A DNA stretch of 64,000 nt from Clarkia xantiana subsp. parviflora (taxonomy: Eukaryota; Streptophyta; Magnoliopsida; Myrtales; Onagraceae). Made by a program: the position numbers and the translations under genes. A model generated the notes under the pieces. That model ran no database searches. It was not told the DNA's origin and saw only the letters and a program-made list of their open reading frames with translations. Positions within the stretch are counted from its first letter, which is position 1. Each line of letters opens with the position of its first letter. Shown here one piece after another: positions 45,546 through 56,169 of the stretch. The DNA is taken from NCBI GenBank assembly GCA_036873135.1, contig JAPTYO010000008.1, forward strand, positions 39,378,819 to 39,442,818. Direction: 5' to 3'.

Positions 45546-48500
45546 TCACTCAATGTAATCTTCTTCGTGCTGTCCACCACCATCTTCAATCATGGCAATA
45601 GTCTTGAATTCAGGGGAAACGATGTAATTGACTTGGTAAATGACATGGACTGGCCCAAAGATGTTGAACCTTCCAGCACTACTGCAAGCAACTTCTGCAT
45701 CGGAACATTTCTTAAAGACAACTCTAGCACGGCAAGTGTCCCTGTCGAGTTCAGTCTGCGATTCTCTCAATGGTCCAAAGCGCTTAAACATCCTATTAAG
45801 GCTGACCTCAGTAGCAGGAAAGAATCCAAACTCAGAGAAGATCATAACAAGTTCGGCTGGGGCGTTTGGATCAATATAGTCTGGTTTTCCTGCTATTCCG
45901 AATCCCAATCCTCCATTATTTCCGTGATTAGTAGAAGTACCAGTTTCGAGATGCTGCCTTTTGTTGTAAGGCCTCCTACCAGTTTTAAGAGGTTTCAACT
46001 CAACAGGAACAATATGATTTTCCAGTCTTTTAGCAGTAGTAATAGCAACAGCACCACCGCCATCAGATGGCAATAATTCCTCCTCAACCCCATTCTCTAT
46101 AACCCTATCAGTCCAGTAAGAATCATTCATGTCCTCAAACTCAAATGCTTCAGTGGATCCATCATCCAAGTGAGATGGCCTCTTCCTTTTACTACCACCA
46201 CCACCACCCCCACCCATTTTCGCAAGCTCGGGATTCTGCTCGAGCACTGCAGAGTTTCTAAAATCAGAGAAGAAGCTTCTAAAAACATCGAAGCTGCTAT
46301 TGCCATTATCATTGGCATGCTCTTTCAGAGGCTCCTGCGCTGCCACTTGGAGTCGTAATAGTAAATCCTGAAGGGAAGGTTCTTTCTCATTCACGTTTCT
46401 CTCAGGAGCATCTTCATGATCAGCATGCTGCTGTTTTAGTAAAGAAGCAGATCCTGTTAGTTGGCTCGCAACTCTACTGATGCATTCACCAATCTTAAAT
46501 GATGGCTTCGGGACTGGAGGTGCCGGTGTTGTAACATTCATGACTACTTTTGTACTTCTCTGATCATCATCATTGGTATTGGGGGTCTCGCTCATCAATT
46601 CTTTCATGCTTCTTCCTTTTTTTATAGGGTAAGTAATATCCCGCAAGTTGTGCTTCCTCTTCAAGGATCCCTTTTGAGGAGGTTTGTTCTCCTCCTCCTC
46701 TTCCTGTCCACCACCAGAGGAGTGCTCATCATCATCATCTGCACTTAGTTCATCAAAATTCAGGTTTCCTGTATCACCTTCTACCAGTTCTCCACCATCT
46801 TGAAACTCAGGCAGCTCTGAGAAACCCCCCTTCAGTCGGTAAAAGCTCAACAACTGAGCTTTGGCGACAGCAAGTTCGTATCTGTTTGCTCCACCATATG
46901 GGAGCTGTGCTAAATCCTTTAAGTACTCAAACAATTTATCAGGTTCAAAAGTATTAGTAGTACTAGCATCCACCAAACCCTCTCGCTTACACAACTCCTC
47001 CTTGATCCCGTCATTTTCAACAATCTGAATATTGATCCTCTCATCCTGTGAAATACAAGAACACGTGAAGCTCAACTGTGTCCGTCTGGAGATTTCATCA
47101 AGAGCACAGCCAACAGCATTCTGAAAAGCTTCTGAACTGCTCTGTTTCTCTAGCTGGGAGAAATGATTCCTCAAAGGCTTCAGCCCAGAAGCATCATTCA
47201 TCCATGCAAAAGTTCGGTCCCCAAATATGCCACCAAATAGGAATCCTCCTTCTTATGATACTTAAGTGCCGCCTCAGATGCGGCTGAAGGATCAAATATC
47301 TGTCCAGGCCACCATGGGTGGCTCCTTACTTTACCCCAAACCAAATCAGAGACGGCAAAATCGTCTTCTTTCTCTTGGGGCAGGTTATAGCTAGCAAAGG
47401 TGGTTTCCGTCTTCACACCATTTTGCTCATCATAATCAGCAGTAACATTTTCTTCTCCATGAAATTCTTCTTCAGTTTGAATAGTATCAACTCGTGTCTC
47501 ATCAATATCAGCAATATCAACTTCAACAGCAAGCTGTTTTTCACCAGTATCAGTAGCAGGTGGTTGTTCCCTATCCATGTCAATTGGAAGATTAACAGTC
47601 AAGCTCCCATCCATGTACTCACTGTTATTGTCCACAACCACAACCTGAATATCATTGTTACTACTACTACTCAAGACAACCTCATTGACAGTCAAGACGC
47701 ATTCTCCATGCTCTGTCACTTGGACATCCATCTCAGTGCTCTCGCATATTGTGTGCTCAAAAAGAATAAGATGACTTTCGGCATTAGTAATATTCTCTTC
47801 GAGTGGTACCCCCAGTTCAATTTCGCCAGTTGGCTGTGATGATTGAGTCGGTTTTACAACCATCTGATAATTAGTATTGTTGTCTTCTAAGCCAACAGCA
47901 ACAGGTTCAGCTAACGTTGTTTCTAGTACCTGTCTGTGATCAGGAATAATGGTAACTGTACCACCTTCCATCTCTTGATGATTATCATCAATGCTAGGCC
48001 TAGGCTCCTCGGATTCAACAACGTTTATCAACTCCACCTGCTGCTCAATTGCTTCTTGTGTTTCTTCAACCTTCTCAGATGAACCAGTAACTACTTCCAT
48101 ATTAGCTTCAGTCATTTGGCATGTACTAGAAGCAGCTTCAACATCATTAGCACTGTCATCTATTTTGCTGTCGAGGTGTCCTTCAGGCTTCGAGTCTTGA
48201 TCTATCACGCAAGTAGATGATATACATTCCACGTCTACTTCTTCAGTTTTTCTGGCCACAACTATTTGAGTTGGCTGCTCTGAATCAGCAGCAAGTATAC
48301 CACCTCCATCATCAGCCTCTTTAGTGCTGCAGGCGACATCCTCTACTCGTGACTTGTCTTTGGCCTGATTTTCTTCATGGGAAACGGCAACTCCTGAAGA
48401 TCCTTCAGTATCCTCTTTTATCTTCTTAAATTCACTTTCAACAGAGACTGGAGCTAGTAGTTCTAGTGATGGTTCTTCTGTAATTGGCTCCTCCAAGACT

Positions 48501-49396
48501 GAAACAACTGCTTTTCTACCTCCAGACTGCATAACAGCAGCGATTTCTTCTGAAATAGGACTAACATCATCAGTGGGATTCAAATTATCTTCACCCAGTG
48601 AGCTCGGAGTTTCCGGAACCAAAGAAGGGTGGCATTCAACCCCATTAACTACATTCACATTGTAATGTTCCTCCCCCTCCTGATTGGGAACAAGCTTGGT
48701 TGTTAATGGAGATACTTGTTCTACAGTAGCAAGAATCGTACTGGCAGCAGCAGATTCACTACCATCTTGTTCATGTACCGGAATAGTAGAAGCACTAGTT
48801 GGTCTACTGGACTTAATAGGACCTCCACTGGAAGCATCTACCACAGTTTGAACAAAATCTTCAGTTTTCCCTTGGCGTGACACATCATCGTCCTCAAGAG
48901 AATTCTCCGCCTCATCATTTGTTTCGTTCATCAAATTTTTCTCATCAACAACAACCCGAGTTTCCTCAACCAAACCTTCATCGCCATCAATAAGTTGTGT
49001 TTCCTCAACAACTATAATAGAAGCTTCAGCAACAAGCCCACCTTCTTGATCTGGGATTTCTTTTTCCCCTGTGTCAACCCGAGTATCTGAGCTTCCAAGA
49101 TCCTTCACCAAATCGGTGTCTTTACTCCCACCTCCAAGTGGTTCGCTCGAATCATATTTAGAGTCAATATCCATATTGTCTGTCGTCTTATTATTCTCAT
49201 CAGGCCCATCATCCTCACTTACCACCGCATCAATCTCATCATCGTCTTCATGGCTGCGGACACCATCCACGAACACATCAGAACCCAAAACCTCAACCAT
49301 TACGTCTTCATTCGTACTACCACCTTCTACTCCTTCCATGGGCTCCGCTAGGTTTCCCACTTTTTCACCACCCTCACTGGTTTTACTCTCATCCAT
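45546..49396 (-). CDS. PWWP-domain protein, PDP-like (one-base frameshift in the PWWP core)
   Basis: The start ATG at 49396 has a good context (ACCATGG). Residues 1 to about 675 are acidic, disordered and rich in Glu/Asp/Ser/Thr/Val. A PWWP domain follows: FAVSDLVWGKVRSHPWWPGQ at about 678-698 and SEAALKYHKKEDSYLVAY. One base is missing in the A run at 47223-47225, so the frame stops at 47198; the next frame carries DRTFAWMNDASGLKPLRNHF and continues open to 45546. The C-terminal half has acidic and Lys/Arg-rich tracts (GSLKRKHNLRD, GGSKRKRPSH, GRRPYNKR). It ends with the conserved PDP domain: ELVMIFSEFGFFPATEVSLN, MFKRFGPLRESQTELDRDTC and CRARVVFKKCSDAEVACSS. In Arabidopsis, PDP proteins are nuclear chromatin readers linked to PRC2 and FVE/MSI proteins. 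It is the only clear host gene here. The shift may be an assembly error. Confidence 0.88.
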
Positions 49397-49419
49397 GGTT
49401 TTCAGTACAGTCCCAGCTC

Positions 49420-50051
49420 CTGAATATCACAAAAGCACAGAAAGGTATGTTTCAATTAAGAGAATCTAGACAAACGATAACTAGGAATCTCAATGCTGCG
49501 CGGTGGGAACCGCCTACAATCCTCACAGCGCGAAGATCGCAAGGCGGGGTGGGGATTAATAGAAGAAAGAAATAAGTAAATAATTCCGCTCAGGCCCGGG
49601 GCACCGCCCTGCCCAGCGAGCTTACAGTCTAATTTCGCAGCGGTTTTCCCCAAATAGCAGTGTAACACCAGGACAATTGATCAGAAGTTCCACATATTCA
49701 AATTGGATATTAAACTAAATTTGTATATGTACAACTTGGCCATGAGTTGAAAATTATTTTCCCCCAAATCACATAATCAAATGATGGAAGAACCTAACCT
49801 GCGTAGAACAACCAACCGCCAATTGGAGTGTGAGTGTCAATGGAAGTTCAATATCGATAGATGCAACTTCAAGTGTCAAGGGAAGTTCAATATTGCTGGA
49901 CAATAATTTAAACATATAAGCAATTCAACAATACGCTCCATAACTAGTCCAAATATAGATAATAAATCAGTATTTTTCTCAACAGTTTTTCTGTGCCAAT
50001 ATTTTTTTTACATAGTTAAATAAAATACTACCAATTGAAGAGAAAAATTAC
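49420..50051 (-). other. Proposed 5'UTR intron of the PWWP gene
   Basis: On the minus strand the donor is AAATTGAG/GTAATTT (at 50051) and the acceptor TGATATTCAG/GAGCTGG (at 49420), 24 bases before the ATG. The intron is AT-rich except for a GC-rich island (about 49495-49670), which matches nothing I recognise. Confidence 0.5.
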
Positions 50052-50390
50052 CTCAATTTGAGTAACTTCGCCCAAAAAAGGAAAATTAGGGTTTCAGATT
50101 TGGGAACAAATACTCCGGCAAGGCAGGCGGGCTGGACGCCGGCGGCAAGGCGAGGATGGACGGACTCAGTTGGGCGACTGGCAGCAAGCCGATCGGAGAA
50201 GTAGCAGAAGTAGCAGCAGCAGCAGAACGTCGGACGGCGGCAGCAGCAGCAGAACGGCGGAAGGGTGCGCGGACGGGAGCAAGAGACGTACGGTCGCCGG
50301 ACGGAAGACGGACAGCTGACGCACGGCGGATGGTAGCAGGGCAGCAGAGTGAAGAAGGGAGGAAGCAAGGCAGACTGAACCGGCGGACGA
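50052..50390 (-). other. Proposed 5'UTR exon of the PWWP gene
   Basis: A GC-rich tract with CTG/GCTGCT-type trinucleotide repeats (about 50205-50265) bounded by a good donor at 50051. It lies 25-30 bases downstream of a minus-strand TATA box. A 109-codon minus frame here is made of low-complexity codons and starts near the TATA box, so it is not called as a gene. Confidence 0.45.
50086..50094 (-). promoter_or_regulatory. Telo-box in the 5'UTR of the PWWP gene
   Basis: The minus strand reads AAACCCTAA. Such boxes near transcription starts are common in growth-related plant genes and are known docking sites for Telomere Repeat Binding factors, which recruit PRC2. Confidence 0.5.
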
Positions 50391-50414
50391 GCGGCATAAA
50401 AAGAAAGAAAGACA

Positions 50415-50424
50415 TTTTTATATA
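50415..50424 (-). promoter_or_regulatory. Likely TATA box of the PWWP gene
   Basis: TATATAAAAA on the minus strand, placing the start site at about 50390, consistent with the proposed first exon. Confidence 0.45.
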
Positions 50425-50634
50425 AGATAATAATAATATTTATATGAAGTATGAAAAAGATAACGGATTAGAGGTTTTTTTTTTTTTTTTAGGTTTTTTG
50501 TGCTTCCATTAGTCAAATATTAATTTTGACCGTTAAATACTTTTATTTTGTTCAATTTAATCCTTACATTTATACACTAAACTTTTAATTTTTACAATTT
50601 AGTCCTAAAAGAACCTGAGTCCAATTGACCCAGC

Positions 50635-51363
50635 TGTCAGACCCGTAATATTTGACTTGTTGGGAAGTACGAATTTGGCTATGATAAACGTGCTTCCCAA
50701 GCCTAACAAACGTTTGGAAGGTGAAAACAATAAATCGTAGCAATGTGTAACGTGTTTTGGGTGTTTTGGAATAATTGGCATCAAAGTGGAGTTTGTGGGA
50801 TTCGATCCTTGGACAAGAGTTTGTCCCGCGTTCATCAAGAGTTTGCCCCCCGTCATCGAGGATTTTCCCGTGTCCATCCCAAGATTGTCCCGTACAAGCA
50901 AAGAGTTTGTCACGTACCAGCGAAGAGTTTGTCCCGTACCAGCCTCAGCACTCGTCCCGTGCATTTAGTGTGTTCGTCCCGTGCATTTTGTGTGCTTTGC
51001 CCGTGCTTGGTGAGTGCCAGTCCCGTGCCTAGCAAATGTCCCAGACGAAGCTGGCAGTCAAGTGCTCAGACAGTGCTTGGCCCGTGCTTTAGGTGTGCAT
51101 GGCTCGTGCTTTTTGTGTGTTCAGCCCGTGCTCAGCAAGTGCCCAGCACCAGAAAGGCTGAATTGGCTAGAAACCCATATTTGATGGAAGGACAAGTCCA
51201 GGCCTGTGTGGATTCGAAATCAAGGGATTTAAACAAGATATTTGGCTACCAAGAAGGATCAAATCCGCCCAAGATATGTGAAGATTCTATCTATAACTAT
51301 ATTTAAGGGAACTAGATATATTGTGAGCTTTGTAAATTAGTATAGATATATATATATATATGT

Positions 51364-51414
<51 letters not shown>

Positions 51415-51939
51415 AATATAGCTATATATAAGGGAACTTAGATATATATGTGGGTTTTTGTAATAGCTATGGATGTATATATATGTTATAAATATATATC
51501 CTAGCTAAAATAGATAGAATCGAATATATATAGATAGGATTTCCTAGGAGTCTAGGGCAAATCCGAATTATATATAAAGGGGAGAGTTCCCTTGAGTTGT
51601 AAGCAGATTTTGCTCACCCATCTGTGGCAGAATTGTGGAGTTGTAAAGCGTCTAAGTTGTGTGGGTGTAATTTGCGCGCGTAGCCTTCATTGAGTAATAA
51701 AGGCAAGTGTTTTATACATCTTTATCTTGTTGTGCTTTTCGTTTCCTTGGAGTTTGCTGCGTGTTTGTCTCTGTTGTTCGAGATCCTTGTGAGTTTCTGG
51801 TTCCGAGTTCGTTTGGCTTGTTCGTGAATTTCGTCCGCTGCGTTGGATCCGTGTGTTGGCTGGTGGTTTCGAGCATGGAATCACGCCAGCAAGAGCTATA
51901 CTTAGGCGAAAAATAAGCCCTAATTTAGCCCTTGTGACA
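50635..51939 (+). mobile_element. 5' LTR of chromovirus-like element F
   Basis: It starts TGTCAGACCCG and ends CTTGTGACA, 1305 bp, directly followed by a primer site and the start of a gag frame. The TATA box TATATAAAGG is at 51571-51580. It contains a CCCGTGC-rich minisatellite (about 50815-51140) and a duplicated block with a (TA)n run (51369-51412). Its start lies only about 210 bp from the TATA box of the PWWP gene, in divergent orientation. Confidence 0.7.
50815..51140 (+). repeat. CCCGTGC minisatellite in the F LTR
   Basis: A dozen or so diverged units of 20-30 bp built on (G)TCCCGTRC or GCCCGTGC, for example GAGTTTGTCCCGTACCAGC and TTTGCCCGTGCTTGG. Confidence 0.65.
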
Positions 51940-51940
51940 G

Positions 51941-51952
51941 TGGTATCAGAGT
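51941..51952 (+). other. Primer-binding site of element F
   Basis: TGGTATCAGAGT, one base after the LTR end; initiator tRNA-Met type. Confidence 0.8.
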
Positions 51953-52000
51953 AGGTTCAACAAGAGCTGCGGACAAAGGAGTCCTTGAAGAAGTTGCATC

Positions 52001-52257
52001 ATGTCGATGGAAGAAGTCATTGCGAAGTGTAGGGAAATTCTTGCTGAAGCTAGTGCAGCTGAAGATCAGTCCATTAAGCATGTGATTATGGTGCTGGTCG
52101 ACCTGTACGAGCACAAGCAAGGAATGGAAACTCGAGTTGCGGATCTTGAGGTGAAAGGCGTGGCACAAGGAAATCGGCTGCGTGAGGTGGAAGTCTTTGC
52201 AGATTCTGTTCGTGAGGACTTGAAGTTGATAAAGAAGAGTGTAAACAATCACTCCAA
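52001..52257 (+). pseudogene. Gag N-terminus of element F, truncated
   Basis: From ATG 52001 the frame encodes MSMEEVIAKCREILAEASAA, then a coiled-coil-like stretch (YEHKQGMETRVADLEVKGVA, SVREDLKLIKKSVNN). This is the usual N-terminal part of chromovirus gag. It is cut at about 52257, where copia C leader sequence begins. The rest of F is missing, so the assignment to chromoviruses rests on LTR ends, primer site and this short stretch. Confidence 0.55.
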
Positions 52258-52939
52258 TGCGCCCACAACATGCAATGTCCAGCTAGCTTGACTATGTCAA
52301 GACAACATTTCTAATCATGCATTAATATATATTGAATAATAAACAATTGCAATTCAGCCCTCTAATTAATCCAGTCGCAAAAACATGTATCTCTGAGATC
52401 CATCCCCATAATCGAAACAATGCATTAATGTTAGCAACCCTATGAGCACTGTGTAGTCTATTTAGAGGTTCAAAAACATTTGGATTTTAAAACTTAACCA
52501 CCCTATTTTATTTAATTGACGTGAATTCAGTTTTGAAAATCATTTCGGTTCAGTATGGTCTGGTTCAGAAAATCCGGTTCGGCAAATCCGGTTCGGTTCG
52601 GTAAATCCAGTTCGGTTCGGTTTTAAGTTTTAAAATCTGGTTCGGTCCAATAAAATAGGGCTTGGTTCGGTTCAACACACAAAACCGGTTCGGGTATATC
52701 CACTTAATTACCCCGGTTCGACCCGACCCGATTAGGTCGAAACGATTGAGAAAACCCGATTCGATTTAGATCCGTCCCGGTTTAATATATATTGGACCGA
52801 CCCAATAATTTAAAATTTTAAAGGTTGGGCCGAAATGTTTACTTGTGGCCCAAGTAGGGTTTTAGAGTCTAAAAAATAATTAACTTAACCACCAAGTAAC
52901 GTTAATTACATAAAATAATTTCCAATATTAAATAAATAA

Positions 52940-52943
<4 letters not shown>

Positions 52944-53009
<66 letters not shown>
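52944..53009. repeat. (TA)n microsatellite in copia C leader
   Basis: About 33 TA units. The corresponding sites of copias A and B have shorter runs. Confidence 0.95.
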
Positions 53010-53012
<3 letters not shown>

Positions 53013-53070
53013 CCCTTATAAAAACATATATATATTTATTGCTAAGATTTTATCTATAAGATTAAATCAA

Positions 53071-54033
53071 GGGTTAAGAACCTATGAAAGGTCTGAACTA
53101 TCACCCATGTTAACGGGAGAGGTCTGAAATTTAAAAAGTTAATAACAGAGGTCTGAAATTTCTGTTTTGTTGATAACAGCGGTCTCCGTTAGTTTTTTCC
53201 GTTAAAACTAACGGAAGTTGGTCACATGCTTGGCATGTGACCGGAAATAAAATAAAATTCCAAAAATGCCCTTCTATCAAGTGTGCCCCTCACATGCATG
53301 GAGTGAAAAGACCAAAATGCCCTTGAAGCCACCATGGTACTCCGGTGACCACCAATCGTACTCCGGCGACCACCACCGTACTCCGGCGACCACCACCGTA
53401 CTCCGGCGTCCACCACCAAGGCTCCGATTGGGCCAAAATCGGAGCCACCGGCCCCAATTGGGCTCCGATCGGAGCCACCGGCCCCGATTGAGCTCCGTTC
53501 GGAGCCACCAGCTCCGATTGGACTCCGATCGGAGCTTTTTTGGCTCCGATCGAAGCTTTTTTGGCCCCGATCGGAGCTTTTTGGCTCCGATCGGAGCTTT
53601 TTGGCCCCGATCGGAGCTTTTTTGCCCCGATCGGAGCTTTTTGGCCCCGATCGGAGCTTTTTTGCCGAGGTGGTGGCCGGAGTCGGGTCGCCGGAGCCGA
53701 GGTGGTGGTCGTCGGAGTCGAGGTGGTGGTCGCCGGAGTCGGGTGGTGGTGGCCGGAGTCAGGTGGCGGTGGCCGGAGTTGGGTGGTTTTAATTTGACTT
53801 TATGGGTTAAATTGTCATTTCACATTTCCTTAAACAAGATATTAAATAAAACAAAATATTAAAGGGGCAAAAATGTCATTTCACACAATTCTGTTAAATT
53901 TAACCCTAAAAATGGACGGAAAACCTCAAATCAACAAAATTGAAATTTCAGACCTCTGTTATTAACTTTTTAAATTTCAGACATCTCCCGTTAACATGGG
54001 TGATAGTTCAGACCTTTCATAGGTTCTTAACCC
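53071..54033. mobile_element. MULE-type MITE with about 104-bp inverted repeats
   Basis: The ends are GGGTTAAGAACCTATGAAAG on both strands, and the inverted repeats are about 104 bp with a single mismatch noticed in the outer half. The nine flanking bases are TTAAATCAA (53062-53070) and TTAAATCTA (54034-54042), 8 of 9 identical; copias A and B lack the insert here. The terminal 12 bases equal the left end of the outer MULE (4716). The interior is GC-rich, with repeats of GATCGGAGC and GGTGGTCGCCGGAGT. The long plus frame through it is repeat-derived. Confidence 0.85.
53420..53780. repeat. GATCGGAGC palindromic tandem repeats inside the MITE
   Basis: About ten units of 20-22 bp: first CTCCGATCGGAGCCACCGGC, then CCCCGATCGGAGCTTTTT. 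The core CTCCGATCGGAG is a perfect palindrome. From about 53665 they give way to GGTGGTGGTCGCCGGAGTC units. Confidence 0.85.
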
Positions 54034-54641
54034 TTAAATCTATCACCAATATATATATATATATATTTATTGTCAATATCTTTAATAGGGTGACAAATAT
54101 ACTGACAATATATTTTCTCAATGTTTTAGGCAATAAAATCTATCAATAATATTTTTAACCCTATTAAATATTTAGTTTAGATATATTGATAGTGATATAT
54201 ATTTCTATATATTTATGTGAATCTATCATAATGTTCCCAATTATAGATATATTGTTACCTTAATTAAAAATTAAAATATGGTAAACAATATTATTTTGAT
54301 ATGGTGGCCGAAAATTTTGTCCCTTAGTGCTTAAAAATTTAAAATTTTACCTTGTAATTTACCTAGGGTTTCGGCCAAAACACTAAAATTGGGAACAATA
54401 GGTCAAATTTCAAGATCAAATTTTAATAAGATCTACAATCCAATGTTTGATTTTGATAAATATTACTCTTTTCTTGAAGATCATGAACATCAAATTTAAC
54501 CAAGAACATCATGAAAATTTCGGTTTCATCAAGAAACCTAAAAATAAAAAATTTAAAAAAAAAACGTTCTTTTAAAATTTCGATTTTCATATTTAAATTT
54601 CAAGAACATCAATTTATCAAAATCATGAACTCCTAACACAG

Positions 54642-54653
54642 GCTCTGATACCA
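54642..54653 (-). other. Primer-binding site of copia C
   Basis: The minus strand reads TGGTATCAGAGC, adjacent to the 5' LTR. Confidence 0.85.
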
Positions 54654-54654
54654 C

Positions 54655-55258
54655 TGTTAGATTACGGGGCGTAATCACTACGGATACTTAAACAAGGTAC
54701 ATGGTAGTAATTAGAATTACGCACCGGAAGTTTCACACATACCTTTAGGATGATCCGTAGACCCAAGATCTTCTCAAGAGGGAGTTCGCGATCCTCCGGT
54801 CGGGACCCGTAGAGGTTCTTGTTAGGGAAGCCCTACGTGGTGCAAGCTCCACAGCAAAGCCTCTGATCGATTCTTGGCACGGGGACAGATCTCTGGAGAG
54901 TTTACCCGAAGGCAATTTGGCACACCCTTGGTGAGGGCTATGGTTCGATCGAACTAGGTGTTTAAGGGGGGGAGGGTTTTTCTCTCTAAAACACTCTGAT
55001 GAGGGAATTGTGATTAACCCTAAAAATCCCCTAACACCTCTTATTTATAGGAGGAGTAAAGTGGACAAAAGTTCACTTTACCCCACCTAGTAATTTCGGC
55101 TGGCCTATGTAATTGGGGAGGCCCAATTTTGGGCTTCCCATGTCAATTGGGATTTGGGTCTAGCCCAATTACCCTAATGTGACATTTACCCAAGTTCATT
55201 AGGTAAACTATAGATAATAGGGGCTACCAATTACAGCGCCCATTACCATATGCTTACA
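54655..55258 (-). repeat. 5' LTR of copia C
   Basis: On the plus strand it reads TGTTAGATTACGGGG ... CATATGCTTACA, 604 bp. The minus-strand TATA box is the complement of 55042-55049. Beyond 55258 lies the interior of element E. Confidence 0.85.
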
Positions 55259-55323
55259 CTATATTCCTATTCATTTATGTAATTTAGAAGTCGACTCTTT
55301 ACTAATTTGCCGCATTCTTTTAG

Positions 55324-55877
55324 GCCACTCGTGATTTTTTACAAGTCGGTCGTCTTATCCTAGACCTTGGCGAAGAGGTTTCCTCCTTGAAAGGGAAGCT
55401 CGCCTCCGTGGAAGCGGAGATATTCAAGAGGAGGTCTCTCGACTAAAAGGGGAGATCCTTCAATTGAACGAAGCTCTCGCCAGCTCCGCCGAGGAGCTTT
55501 CTATTTGCAAGGACACCCTGAAGACCTCCTTGGTTCTCAATGCGGAAAACAGCAGTGTGCGCCGCATCTCTACCGCTGTCCTAGGGAGTCTTCGCGCCAA
55601 GGTTGCTTCCTGCAAGGAGGAGATTGCCACGTTGAAGACGAAGGTCAAGAAGTACCAGGGACCTGCCTTGGAGATTATTGCAGGTTATAAGGCCAGTACT
55701 GATTTTCAAACTAATGCCGCTATGACTAGTGGGCAGATGCTCCTTTCGACCTTCGCGACTGTGGTGAAGGACATCAGGGCTATAGACCCCAATTTTGACT
55801 TCTCGAAGGTGGAGGCACTTCGAGAATATTTAGTCGCCGAGGCTAGGGCTAGGGATTCTACAAAAAACCTTGTATAG
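55324..55877 (+). pseudogene. Antisense coiled-coil ORF of element E (last exon)
   Basis: The exon begins after the acceptor TTCTTTTAG (55323) and encodes ATRDFLQVGRLILDLGEEVS, homologous to element D's second exon. A one-base shift near 55425 separates this from the continuing frame EEVSRLKGEILQLNEALASS, AKVASCKEEIATLKTKVKKY, ASTDFQTNAAMTSGQMLLST and IDPNFDFSKVEALREYLVAE, ending at TAG 55877. It is a coiled coil plus a conserved tail (D has PDFPFSQIPLFQQYL at the equivalent place). The upstream intron is cut by the copia LTR. Confidence 0.65.
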
Positions 55878-56169
55878 ATGCTTTCTTATCTTTCCCGACT
55901 TGATGTAAACTGTGTTTATCAATGATAGAAAGGAGATCTTTTGATGACTTATATGCATCTATTCTCTTTTGATTCTCATATATCTTTTAACTTGATTGTC
56001 TAATTTAAATGATAGACAACTCATCCAAAGAAATTTCTTAATTAATGCTTCAAATAAACTTAAGATATCAAATTCTATCCTCGTTCATAAGAAGGATTTG
56101 CTTAACCGATTTTGGTATCAGTTATCCTTTCAAGTAATGGCGCAAGTATTAAATTTCTATTTAATCGAT
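55878..56169. other. Spacer in element E
   Basis: AT-rich; it follows the antisense ORF. No feature is seen. Confidence 0.4.

Larger units (their letters stand above)
52258..55258 (-). mobile_element. Copia C, truncated: 5' LTR and leader only
   Basis: Same family as copias A and B: 5' LTR (54655-55258), primer site (complement of 54642-54653) and leader. The leader joins element F at about 52258 at a word (GCCCACAACATG) also present at the matching place in copia A (27187-27198). All coding sequence and the 3' LTR are gone. A MULE-type MITE lies in the leader. Confidence 0.85.

Noticed and set aside
45567..46358. Plus-strand frames opposite the PWWP gene
   Set aside because: Antisense shadows of a well-supported minus-strand coding region.
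49590..49660. Sequence reminiscent of a mammalian MIR-type motif (AGACTGTAAGCTCG)
   Set aside because: Short chance similarity; the rest of the window is unambiguously plant.
50086..50415. 109-codon minus frame upstream of the PWWP gene
   Set aside because: Low-complexity codons from a GCTGCT tract. It overlaps the proposed TATA box and 5'UTR exon, and the overlapping frames on both strands are also open.
53266..53862. 198-codon plus frame in the MITE
   Set aside because: It is built entirely from tandem repeats of GATCGGAGC and GGTGGTCGCCGGAG; no domain, and it lies within a nonautonomous element.
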